Below, in pieces: positions 30,895-38,456 of a stretch of 39,416 bases of DNA (the stretch's first letter is position 1; each line of letters opens with the position of its first letter). The stretch is taken from positions 1-39,416 of the forward strand of contig JAFQMP010000060.1 in the NCBI GenBank assembly GCA_017396225.1. Direction: 5' to 3'. This stretch comes from Clostridia bacterium (GTDB lineage Bacteria > Bacillota > Clostridia > Oscillospirales > CAG-272). The translations under genes and the position numbers were made by a program. The notes under the pieces are model-generated. The model was not told where the DNA came from. It was given only the letters and a program-made list of their open reading frames with translations, and ran no database searches.

Positions 30895-32892
30895 ATGCAG
30901 CTTCGTCCACCCGCAGTGCCGCTGATTACCGTTGACCCCTTCTTCAGCGTTTGGTCGCCTGCCGACCGCCTGACCGACACCGATACGGTACACTGGACCG
31001 ACTTCCCCAACATCATTCGCGCCACCGCAGAGATTGACGGTGTGGCTTACCGCTTTATCGGTGCAGACAAGTCCCTGCCTGTCATGCGCCAAACCGCACG
31101 CGATATCGACGCGATGAACACCTTCTACACCTTTGAGGCGGCAGGTGTGGCGCTTACCCTGCGCTTTACCTCTCCCCTTTTCCTTGACGATTACGAGCTT
31201 TTGACCCGTCCTGTCACCTACCTGCATATTGCGCGCAAGTCGCTTGACGGCAAGGCACATACCGTAAAGGTGCGCTTTGAGGTTTCCGAGCAGATTTGCC
31301 TGGATATGCCCGGCGATGATGAAATTGTCACCGAGGTGCTTGCCGAAGACGACATCACCAGTGCCAAAATGGGCTCCAAAAACCAGATTATGCTTGACCG
31401 CGAGGGTGACTGCCACCGCATCAACTGGGGCTATTTCTACCTCTCCACCAACGCCGCAGGTGCCAAGGCAGGCTTTGAAACCAAGACTGTGCTGACCCAC
31501 AACGGCTTCAAGCGCGCAGATGAGGACACCACGATGACCTTTGCCACTCTTGAGGCAGACATGGCAAATGAGCTTCTCGTGACCTTCGCTTATGACGACA
31601 ACTGCTCGATTCAGTATTTCCACAAGAATCTCCGTTCCTGGTGGAACAGAAACGGCAAGCCTATCACCACCGCTATCAAGGAAGCATACGCCGATTACGA
31701 CACCGTCATGGCACGCGTGCGCGCCTTCTGCGACAAGCTCTTTATTGATGCCTGTCGCGCAGGTGGCGAAAAGTATGCAGAGCTTTTGGAGCTTGCCTAC
31801 CGCCAGACCATTGCCGCACACAAGCTTGTGCTTGACGAGAACGGCGAAATCCTCTGGATTTCCAAGGAGTGCTACTCCAACGGCTGCGCTGCAACCGTTG
31901 ACGTCACCTATCCCTCCATTCCCCTCTTCCTGCTCTATAACCCCGAGCTGGTTAAGGGTATGCTCCGCCCCATCTACCGCGTAGAGGCAAGCGATGCGTG
32001 GGAGTTTGACTTTGCCCCTCACGATGCAGGCCGCTATCCAATTCTCAACGGTCAGATGTACGGCTACAAGAACGGTATTCTGCGTTACGAGATGCAGATG
32101 CCTGTTGAGGAGTGTGGCAATATGCTGATTATTGAAGCTGCTGTTGCCATTGCCACAGGCGATGCCTCCTTCTCCGCCGCACACATGAACGTGCTTGAAA
32201 ACTGGGTCAAGTACCTCATCAACAACGGTCGCGACCCTGAAAACCAGCTTTGCACCGATGACTTTGCAGGTCACCTTGCACACAACTGCAACCTTTCTCT
32301 CAAAGCGATTATGGGCCTTGCTTCCTTCGGTATTCTCCGCGGTATGCTTGGCAGCGCCAAGGACGAGAAGAAGTACATTGAACTGGCACGCGAAATGGCA
32401 CTTGACTGGGCAAAGCGCGCCGCCAATAAGGACGGCACCTACCGCCTGGCATTTGACTGCGAGGATACCTTCTCAATGAAATATAACATCGTTTGGGATA
32501 AGCTCTTCGGCACCGAGGTGATGCCCCCCGTACTCATGGGTGCAGAGAAGGCATCTTACCTGCGCCGTATGCTCCCCTTCGGTATGCCGCTTGACAATCG
32601 CGCCACCTACACCAAGAGCGACTGGCTTGTCTGGACGGGTACACTCTTTGATGCGCGCGCCGAGTTTGAGGCATTCGTTGCCCCGATGTGGAACGCCTTC
32701 CACACCACCGCAGGTCGCGTGCCGATGTCCGACTGGTACAACACCGATGACGGTCTGCACACCACCTACGAGAGCAAGAGCTACAACCCCAAGCACACCG
32801 AGGGCGTTTTGAAGAGCTTCCGCAACCGTACCGTGCAGGGCGGTCTGTTTATCAAGCTGCTGGCCCACAAGAACCTGCTGCTTTACAAGTAA
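30895..32892 (+). CDS. Glutaminase-A-like protein (DUF5127/DUF4965/DUF1793 architecture)
   Basis: This 665-residue protein follows the GtaA-type architecture: an N-terminal beta-rich region (VPLITVDPFFSVWSPADRL), the DUF5127/DUF4965 core, and a C-terminal alpha/alpha-barrel (DUF1793). The signature block DFAPHDAGRYPILNGQMYG followed by MPVEECGNMLI is distinctive, as is TYPSIPLFLLYNPELVKGML. Fungal GtaA members are called glutaminases, but the fold is glycoside-hydrolase-like and activity in bacteria is poorly known. No signal peptide is visible, so it appears cytoplasmic, unlike the secreted fungal forms. AAAGGAG precedes the ATG. It is followed by tcdA after 30 bases. Confidence 0.85.
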   Translation: MQLRPPAVPLITVDPFFSVWSPADRLTDTDTVHWTDFPNIIRATAEIDGVAYRFIGADKSLPVMRQTARDIDAMNTFYTFEAAGVALTLRFTSPLFLDDYELLTRPVTYLHIARKSLDGKAHTVKVRFEVSEQICLDMPGDDEIVTEVLAEDDITSAKMGSKNQIMLDREGDCHRINWGYFYLSTNAAGAKAGFETKTVLTHNGFKRADEDTTMTFATLEADMANELLVTFAYDDNCSIQYFHKNLRSWWNRNGKPITTAIKEAYADYDTVMARVRAFCDKLFIDACRAGGEKYAELLELAYRQTIAAHKLVLDENGEILWISKECYSNGCAATVDVTYPSIPLFLLYNPELVKGMLRPIYRVEASDAWEFDFAPHDAGRYPILNGQMYGYKNGILRYEMQMPVEECGNMLIIEAAVAIATGDASFSAAHMNVLENWVKYLINNGRDPENQLCTDDFAGHLAHNCNLSLKAIMGLASFGILRGMLGSAKDEKKYIELAREMALDWAKRAANKDGTYRLAFDCEDTFSMKYNIVWDKLFGTEVMPPVLMGAEKASYLRRMLPFGMPLDNRATYTKSDWLVWTGTLFDARAEFEAFVAPMWNAFHTTAGRVPMSDWYNTDDGLHTTYESKSYNPKHTEGVLKSFRNRTVQGGLFIKLLAHKNLLLYK

Positions 32893-32922
32893 TTCACACA
32901 GCTCGCCAAAAGGAGGTCAACC

Positions 32923-33621
32923 GTGAAAGAGCAATATTCCCGCACCGTTGGCCTCATTGGTGAGGCGGCATTTGCAAAGCTCCGCAAGGCACACGTTGCC
33001 GTCTTCGGTATTGGCGGTGTCGGCGGACACGCCACCGAGGCGCTTGCCCGCGCAGGCGTTGGCGCACTCACGCTGGTTGACCACGACACCGTGAGCGAGA
33101 GCAACCTCAATCGCCAGATTATTGCTCTGCACTCTACTGTTGGATTGCCCAAGGTTGAGGTTATGGCAGCGCGTATCCGCGATATTGATGAAACAATCAA
33201 GGTTATACCGCGCAAGATGCTTTTTCTGCCCGAAAATGCAGACGAGTTTGATTTTGCCGCCTACGATTATATCGTAGATGCGATTGATAACGTCACCGCC
33301 AAAATCGAGCTTTACCGACGCGCCGCAGCAGCGGGCACGCCCGTAATTGCCGCAATGGGCACAGGTGGCAAGCTTGACCCCACGGCGCTGCGCGTCACCG
33401 ACATTCATAAAACCGAGGGCTGCCCCCTCGCACGCACCGTGCGCGGCATCTGCCGCCGCGAGGGCATCAAAAAATTAAAGGTTGTCTTTTCCCCCGAGGT
33501 CGCCAAGGGCACCGTCACCGCCGAAAACGGCAGACACGCCCCCGCAAGCCTCTCGATTGTCCCTGCCACAGCAGGCCTCCTGCTTGCCGCAGAGGTTATC
33601 GCGTCACTGACGGCAAAATAA
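32923..33621 (+). CDS. tcdA: tRNA threonylcarbamoyladenosine dehydratase TcdA (ThiF/MoeB-like)
   Basis: TcdA is an E1-like adenylating enzyme that cyclises t6A37 of tRNA to ct6A. It has 232 residues with the dinucleotide motif VFGIGGVGGHATEALARAG, TLVDHDTVSESNLNRQI (the Arg and Asn that contact ATP), DAIDNVTAKIELYR and GTGGKLDPT.LRVTDI, all characteristic of the TcdA/CsdL branch rather than ThiF or MoeB. There are no zinc-binding CxxC pairs, also as in TcdA. It starts at GTG (32923) behind AGGAGG. It ends before a terminator. Confidence 0.92.
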   Translation: MKEQYSRTVGLIGEAAFAKLRKAHVAVFGIGGVGGHATEALARAGVGALTLVDHDTVSESNLNRQIIALHSTVGLPKVEVMAARIRDIDETIKVIPRKMLFLPENADEFDFAAYDYIVDAIDNVTAKIELYRRAAAAGTPVIAAMGTGGKLDPTALRVTDIHKTEGCPLARTVRGICRREGIKKLKVVFSPEVAKGTVTAENGRHAPASLSIVPATAGLLLAAEVIASLTAK

Positions 33622-33622
33622 C

Positions 33623-33650
33623 AAAAAAGCCCCCTGCTGGGGGCTTTTTT
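33623..33650. terminator. Bidirectional terminator between tcdA and the XRE regulator
   Basis: AAAAAAGCCCCC and GGGGGCTTTTTT around a TGCT loop form a fully symmetric hairpin, serving the two convergent genes. Confidence 0.92.
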
Positions 33651-33652
33651 GA

Positions 33653-33895
33653 TTAAAATTTTTCCTGCTCCGCCTGCGCAGCGGGGATAAATTCAAGTAA
33701 ATCCGCTATATCACATTCCATTACCGCACAAATGCGCGCCAGCACATCAATATCAAGTCTGGTGATTTTATTTGCACAGAATTTGTTCAACTGCGTACGC
33801 TGCAGCTCTGCTTTATGGGCAAGCTTACTCTTGCTGATACCCTTTTTCTTGATAAGCTCGTCCAACTTGATTTTTATCGTTCCATATTCATTCAT
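33653..33895 (-). CDS. XRE/Cro-type helix-turn-helix regulator
   Basis: This small DNA-binding protein has 80 residues. The helix-turn-helix region KKGISKSKLAHKAELQRTQLNKFCANKITRLD lies in a Cro/C1-type fold, followed by LARICAVMECDIADLLEF, the usual ending of one-domain XRE proteins. The first ATG (33910) has no ribosome site. The ATG at 33895 is chosen, though its site (GGGT) is also weak. It is divergent from a small AbrB-type regulator 108 bases away, so the two may control the shared region. Confidence 0.85.
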   Translation of the reverse strand: MNEYGTIKIKLDELIKKKGISKSKLAHKAELQRTQLNKFCANKITRLDIDVLARICAVMECDIADLLEFIPAAQAEQEKF

Positions 33896-33917
33896 TGTTT
33901 TTACCCGCATTTCAGTA

Positions 33918-33947
33918 TTGACATTTTTATTATAAATGAGTTATAAT
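33918..33947 (+). promoter_or_regulatory. Promoter of the AbrB-type gene
   Basis: TTGACA (33918-33923) and TATAAT (33942-33947) are separated by 18 bases. A minus-strand TATAAT (33929-33934) for the XRE gene lies in the spacer, so the two promoters overlap and should exclude each other. The leader also holds TATACT and TTATAC elements (33969-33988) that could bind a dimeric regulator. Confidence 0.65.
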
Positions 33948-34003
33948 AGAAATATAAGATGTAAGATGTATACTGTAATTAGTTATACTCAGGGAGGGGA
34001 AGC

Positions 34004-34171
34004 ATGAAGGAGCTTGTTGGTATTACAAAAGAAATTGACGCTTTGGGACGATTGGTGATTCCCAAAGAATTTCGTGAAGCCCTTGGTCTTCAAAAACAAG
34101 TAGAAATTATTTTAACCAAAAACGGTGTTTTGGTCAGAAGCCCGAAATTTCAATTAACAGAGATAAAATAG
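34004..34171 (+). CDS. SpoVT/AbrB-domain small regulator
   Basis: This is a 55-residue protein. MKELVGITKEIDALGRLVIP then KEFREALGLQKQVEIILTKN is a textbook AbrB/MazE-type swapped-hairpin DNA-binding domain, as in Bacillus AbrB, Abh and SpoVT. The strong site AGGGAGGGG precedes the ATG. There is no C-terminal multimerisation domain, so it is a minimal transition-state-type regulator. It is divergent from the XRE gene. It has no adjacent toxin gene, which argues against a MazE antitoxin role. Confidence 0.9.
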   Translation: MKELVGITKEIDALGRLVIPKEFREALGLQKQVEIILTKNGVLVRSPKFQLTEIK

Positions 34172-34172
34172 G

Positions 34173-34197
34173 AAAAGCCCCCGTTGGGGGCTTTTTT
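34173..34197. terminator. Terminator after the AbrB-type gene
   Basis: AAAAGCCCCC and GGGGGCTTTT around GTT, followed by more T; symmetric, so usable from both sides. Confidence 0.9.
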
Positions 34198-34200
34198 ATT

Positions 34201-34228
34201 GCGGGAGGCGAATCGTCTCCCGCTTTTT
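34201..34228 (+). terminator. Second hairpin between the AbrB-type gene and spoIIE
   Basis: GCGGGAG and CTCCCGC around a 9-base loop are followed by TTTTT on the plus strand. It forms a tandem terminator with the preceding hairpin and shields the convergent spoIIE end. Confidence 0.75.
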
Positions 34229-34238
34229 GTTATACCCT

Positions 34239-36581
34239 TTATGCCGTTTCCCTTTCTGTGCTACCTACGGCGGCGGCCGCCCCGACCTCGGTGATAATCA
34301 CCGAAAGGTCGTCATCATTTTTCCCCGAGGCGCGGTTGAGCGCAAGGCGAGCAAAGGCCTCGGTATCACCGTCATAGCGGCGCTCCAGCATATCGGCAAG
34401 CCAGGGGCAATCCTCCTCACCCAAGGTGAAGCCGTCGCTCACCTGCACCAAAAGGTCGCCCGGCTGTACTGTAAAGCCGATGCGCTCGGCATCAAGCGCC
34501 TCTAAAATACCGACAGGCGCCGTATGCGAGAAAAAGCGAGAAGCCTTACCGTCACGCAGCAAAAAGGTTGCCGCTGCACCGCACTTGTAAAGCGCAGCCT
34601 CACCACCGACAAGGTCAATCTCCAACAAGTCAACCGTGGTGCTGCACTCCCCCTCGGTGCGGCTGCGCGCCGCAAGAAAGCCATTGAGCATACGGAGCGT
34701 CCCCTCAGCACGGCTGCCCGCCTGTAAAAAACGCGACAAAAATACCGAGGCAAGCGCCGAGGTCAATGCCGCCTCCTTGCCGCTTCCCATACCGTCGCAG
34801 ATAAAGCTGTATGCCATACCCTCCTCGGCAATCAACGCCGCCACACTGTCACCGCAATAGGCACTCCCCCGCGCGCTCTTCGGGCGTGTCAGCTTCACTG
34901 TTTTGACAGAAAGCGTACGGCGCTCCTCAAACACAATATCACAAAGCCCCTCGCTCTGTGTGACCCGCGCCTCGCCAGGTGCAAAGCCACAGTGCCGTTC
35001 TACCACAGTCCGTATCTCGCGCAGCTTGGGGCTTCTCCCCTGCGTGCGCACACCGCGCAATATCACGCGCCCATGTGTTTTTCCGCAAACAGCCACAGCC
35101 TCAAGGCCATATCCCATACGCAAAAGCCTTGCAAAAATACGCTCCCCCGCCGCCGTATCACAGGAAAAAGCCGCCTCGCCCTCTGCAATCGTATCGGCAA
35201 GCAGGCGCCCCATAGCGGCATAATCGGTTGCCACGACGGCGGTTTTGTCGCCGTTCAGCGCCTCCTCAGCAAGCGCCACAGCGCCATTGTTAATCACAGA
35301 AACAATCCTTGGCAGCTCGTTGCACCGTGTGGCAAGCGCTCCCCCTGCCATACCGACGGTCAGCGCACCGCGCTCATAGAGCCTGCGCGCCATTTCCTCC
35401 ACCGCCGACAGGCTCTCCGCGCGGCGCTCTCCCCAGCAAAGCTCGCGGTTGCGGCAGCCCGCGCAGACACTTTCAAAGGCCTTGTCACACAGGCGTTTCA
35501 GCTCCCCCGCGCCGGGGCGGCGCGTCCGCGCGCTCAGCTCATAAAAGGTTGAGGAAAGATCGAGAAACGCCCCCGACAGCGAGGAAATTTTTTCTCTGCC
35601 GTAGCGTTCACGCGCCGCCCCTGCCAGCTGTCCTGCGGCACGACGACGGCTGAGCAGCAAATGCCTTGCAGGGGCGCCCTCGACAAGCCCCGCACTGTCG
35701 AAAGCAAGAAAAAGCGCACCCGCCACCAGCAAGGAGGGCAGCAAAAGCAAAATACCGCTCTCGCGATAAATCAGATATGCATACGCCGTTGCAAGCGAGG
35801 CACCTGCCGCGACACCGCCGCCACGGCTGCTCTTTTGCAGCAAGGAAAACCCGACCGCGACAAGCAAAAAGGCAGGCGCGAGACGGAAATCGAAGCAAAG
35901 GCCTGCAAGCGCACCACCGATTGTGCTGACCAACACGCCGCGATGCGAGGCAAGCAGCAGCGCCACCGCCGCAGCAATCACTGCGGCGGGATAAATGCCA
36001 AAAAAGGAAACCGCGCGCAGGGCAAAAATGCCCGTCATAATGACAGCGCCCAGTCCTACCTCAAAGCTTCCGCGGAAAAGCTTGTCCCGCGGCAAAAAGA
36101 ATCCAAGATACAAAAAGCAGGCAAGCGGTGCCGCCGCAACTGCCAGAAGCACACCAAACAGCTCATAAAAGCGGAAGCCCGCTGTCACAAGCGCAAACAC
36201 CCCCTGTCCCAGCGCCACTACCGCCGCCACCGTCACACGGTAGGAGAGTCGCTCACAAAACAGTGCCTCTCTCACGCTGCGTCTGCCACGCGTGCAAACC
36301 GAAATAAGCGCGCGCAGCAGCACAAGTGCAATTACTGCGAGAGAAAGCGGATAGCGCTCCGCAAATAGCGATACCAGGAGCACGCCCCCCGCAACCGCAG
36401 GCAAATACCCCCCTGCCGCCGCACTCAGGGCAAGCCCGAAGGGATAAACGCCGAGAAACAGCTCGGCACTGCCGAGCAGCATACCAAGTGCCAAAAAAAC
36501 CGCATGGTAGAGGAGCACCTCACCCACACTGCGCGTATCCGCAGCAGCACGCCCCTCCGGTGTAACCTTTTGTCTTGTCAT
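34239..36581 (-). CDS. spoIIE: Stage II sporulation protein E (SpoIIE), PP2C phosphatase
   Basis: SpoIIE dephosphorylates SpoIIAA at the asymmetric septum and so activates sigma-F in the forespore. The 780-residue protein has a hydrophobic N-terminal half with about ten membrane segments (roughly 25-310), a central regulatory region with a Cys cluster (CAGCRNRELCWGE), and a C-terminal PP2C domain (about 560-770). The metal-site motifs there are FICDGMGSGKEAALTSA and VQVSDGFTLGEEDCPW. GGAGG precedes the ATG. In Bacillus, spoIIE is switched on by Spo0A~P; a TGTCGAA heptamer lies 135 bases upstream at 36716. Its presence marks the organism as a spore former or recent descendant. Confidence 0.95.
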   Translation of the reverse strand: MTRQKVTPEGRAAADTRSVGEVLLYHAVFLALGMLLGSAELFLGVYPFGLALSAAAGGYLPAVAGGVLLVSLFAERYPLSLAVIALVLLRALISVCTRGRRSVREALFCERLSYRVTVAAVVALGQGVFALVTAGFRFYELFGVLLAVAAAPLACFLYLGFFLPRDKLFRGSFEVGLGAVIMTGIFALRAVSFFGIYPAAVIAAAVALLLASHRGVLVSTIGGALAGLCFDFRLAPAFLLVAVGFSLLQKSSRGGGVAAGASLATAYAYLIYRESGILLLLPSLLVAGALFLAFDSAGLVEGAPARHLLLSRRRAAGQLAGAARERYGREKISSLSGAFLDLSSTFYELSARTRRPGAGELKRLCDKAFESVCAGCRNRELCWGERRAESLSAVEEMARRLYERGALTVGMAGGALATRCNELPRIVSVINNGAVALAEEALNGDKTAVVATDYAAMGRLLADTIAEGEAAFSCDTAAGERIFARLLRMGYGLEAVAVCGKTHGRVILRGVRTQGRSPKLREIRTVVERHCGFAPGEARVTQSEGLCDIVFEERRTLSVKTVKLTRPKSARGSAYCGDSVAALIAEEGMAYSFICDGMGSGKEAALTSALASVFLSRFLQAGSRAEGTLRMLNGFLAARSRTEGECSTTVDLLEIDLVGGEAALYKCGAAATFLLRDGKASRFFSHTAPVGILEALDAERIGFTVQPGDLLVQVSDGFTLGEEDCPWLADMLERRYDGDTEAFARLALNRASGKNDDDLSVIITEVGAAAAVGSTERETA

Positions 36582-36715
36582 ATCGTCCTCCGTTTTTTGC
36601 TTTTATTCTACGGCAGAGGAAGACTTGAAATCTGCCGCAATCCGCTGCCCCTTTCAGGCGACTTCGGGGGGATTCACACACATCATCGCGAATAAAAGCA
36701 CTCCGTTTTCGTGCC

Positions 36716-36722
36716 TGTCGAA
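36716..36722 (+). promoter_or_regulatory. Possible Spo0A box upstream of spoIIE
   Basis: TGTCGAA followed by AA matches the 0A-box core. A 7-mer is expected several times by chance in this window, so the spoIIE context is the main support. The intergenic stretch also has a 7-bp inverted repeat CGGCAGA/TCTGCCG (36611-36637). Confidence 0.35.
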
Positions 36723-36834
36723 AATTGCGATATTTTTCAGAGAAAATGAGGAATATTTTTGAAGAAAGCCTTTTTTACCGCAGCCTTTTATGCTATACTG
36801 TAAGCAAGAAATCCACAGAAGGGGGGAAGGCAAA

Positions 36835-37308
36835 TTGAAAATCTGCTGCTTTACAGGTCACCGCGCAATTGCCGCAAGCAAGCGTCTTGCGCTTGTCGCA
36901 CAATTAGACCGCACCCTCTCTCTGCTTTTGGCGGAGGGCTTTACCATCTTCCGCTGCGGCGGTGCCAGGGGCTTTGATACCCTTGCCGCCCTGCGCGTGC
37001 TGCACCTGAAAAAAAGCCACCCCGAAATAACGCTTTCCCTGATTCTGCCCTGCCCTGACCAAGCCAACGCCTGGCAGGAGGGCGAGCGCCTCATCTGGCA
37101 GGATATTCTAAACAAGGCAGACGAGGTGCGCTTTATCACCGAGCGCTACACGCCTGACTGTATGCACCTGCGCAACCGTGCGCTGGTGGACGGTGCCGAC
37201 ACCTGCGTAGCATATCTGACCCACAATCGCGGCGGCACACTTTACACCTGCTCCTATGCACTCAAGCAGGGCGTCAGGCTTATCAACCTCGCCGACGGGT
37301 TGACCTGA
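36835..37308 (+). CDS. SLOG-family protein (YpsA/DUF1273-like)
   Basis: This 157-residue protein has a Rossmann-like SLOG fold: start KICCFTGHRAIAASK, then LLAEGFTIFRCGGARGFDTLAA, LSLILPCPDQANAW, and RNRALVDGADTCVAYLTHNRGGT. These match the YpsA/DUF1273 branch of the LOG/DprA superfamily, thought to bind nucleotides or related ligands. Function is unknown. It starts at TTG (36835) behind AGGGGGGAAGG; the in-frame ATG at 36790 overlaps a TATACT -10 box (36794-36799) and is unlikely. It lies 13 bases ahead of a MocR-type regulator, so the two are co-transcribed. Confidence 0.85.
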   Translation: MKICCFTGHRAIAASKRLALVAQLDRTLSLLLAEGFTIFRCGGARGFDTLAALRVLHLKKSHPEITLSLILPCPDQANAWQEGERLIWQDILNKADEVRFITERYTPDCMHLRNRALVDGADTCVAYLTHNRGGTLYTCSYALKQGVRLINLADGLT

Positions 37309-37321
37309 GGAGGGATTTCAG

Positions 37322-38410
37322 ATGCAATACAAGCTTGACCGCACGGCAAGTGAGCCAACCTATCTGCAGCTCTACCGTCACCTCCGCCACGACATCGTGA
37401 CAGGCAACTATCCGTTTGGCAGCAAGCTGCCCTCCAAGCGCCTGCTTGCCGCAGAGCTTGGCATCAGTATCGTCACCGTGGAGCACGCGCTTGCCATTCT
37501 CTGTGACGAAGGCTACGCAGGCACGCGCGAGCGCAGCGGGTGCTTCGTCACCTACCGCGCCGATGACGGCTTTGTCACCCCTGCCCCCACACATACCCAC
37601 ATCAAGCACACCCCGCACGGTGAAACCGCAGAGGACGCCCTCCCCTACACGGTACTGGCACGTACCATGCGCCGCGTGCTCTCCGATTACGGCAAGGAAA
37701 TGATGTTGCGCTCACCAAGTAAGGGTACCGAGGCGCTGCGCGAGGCGGTTACCGGCTATCTCGCCCGCAGCCGCGGTATGAGCGTGACGCCCGCACAAAT
37801 CATCATCGGCTCAGGTGCCGAATATCTTTACGGCCTGACCCTGCAGCTTTTGGGGCAGGAGCATATTTTTGCCATCGAGGACCCCTGCTACGAAAAAATC
37901 CCTGCCGTCTACCGCGCGCAGGGCGCACGCTTTGAGGCGCTTGCCATGGGTGCAGAGGGCATCAGGAGCGAGGCGCTTGCCGCAAGCAACGCCACCGTTC
38001 TGCACGTCACCCCCTACCACAGCTATCCCAGCGGCGTGACTGCCACCGCGTCCAAAAGGCGGGAATATCTCGCCTTTATCGCAGCAAAGAACGGCTACCT
38101 CATTGAAGACGATTTTGATTCGGAATTTACCGTATCCACCAAAATGGAGGATACCTTGTTTTCTCTCGACCACACAGGACGCGTCATCTATATGAACACC
38201 TTTACCAAGACCATTGCCCCCTCTCTGCGCGTGGGCTATATGGTGCTCCCACTCACACTACTTGCACAATTTGAGGAGCGCTGCGGCTTTTACGCCTGCA
38301 CCGTACCAACCTTTGAGCAGCTGGTGCTTGCCGAGCTTTTGGGCAGCGGCGACTTTGAACGGCACATCAACCGCCGTCGCCGTGAAAAACGCCGCGCCCT
38401 GCAAAAATAA
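37322..38410 (+). CDS. MocR-type (GntR-HTH plus aminotransferase-like) regulator, C-terminally short
   Basis: Residues 1-75 form a GntR winged helix: YLQLYRHLRHDIVTGNYPFG, KLPSKRLLAAELGISIVTVE, then CDEGYAGTRERSGCFV. Residues 105-345 follow the fold-type I aminotransferase scheme of MocR proteins: GSGAEYLYGL, EDPCYEKIP, TPYHSYPSG, EDDFDSEF and the PLP lysine K296 in TFTKTIAPSLRVGY. The protein stops at residue 362 in HINRRRREKRRALQK, about 90-110 residues before the normal end, lacking the C-terminal small domain. AGGAGG precedes the ATG. It may be a functional short form or a truncated gene. It follows the SLOG gene by 13 bases. Confidence 0.85.
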   Translation: MQYKLDRTASEPTYLQLYRHLRHDIVTGNYPFGSKLPSKRLLAAELGISIVTVEHALAILCDEGYAGTRERSGCFVTYRADDGFVTPAPTHTHIKHTPHGETAEDALPYTVLARTMRRVLSDYGKEMMLRSPSKGTEALREAVTGYLARSRGMSVTPAQIIIGSGAEYLYGLTLQLLGQEHIFAIEDPCYEKIPAVYRAQGARFEALAMGAEGIRSEALAASNATVLHVTPYHSYPSGVTATASKRREYLAFIAAKNGYLIEDDFDSEFTVSTKMEDTLFSLDHTGRVIYMNTFTKTIAPSLRVGYMVLPLTLLAQFEERCGFYACTVPTFEQLVLAELLGSGDFERHINRRRREKRRALQK

Positions 38411-38414
38411 AAAG

Positions 38415-38442
38415 CCCCCCGCACGGCATTGCCGTGCGGGGG
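38415..38442 (-). terminator. Terminator of the minus-strand gene at the window end
   Basis: CCCCCGCACGGC and GCCGTGCGGGGG arms around ATT. The T-run is on the minus strand (CTTTTTATTTTT), so it primarily ends the gene at 38457. On the plus strand it is followed by AATTTC, a poor U-tract for the MocR gene. Confidence 0.8.
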
Positions 38443-38456
38443 AATTTCATACCGTA

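Noticed and set aside
30877..32283. 468-residue minus-strand ORF
   Set aside because: It is antisense to the DUF4965 gene, which has family motifs and a clear start.
33653..34171. XRE/AbrB pair as a toxin-antitoxin locus
   Set aside because: Both genes encode DNA-binding proteins and no toxin fold is present nearby.
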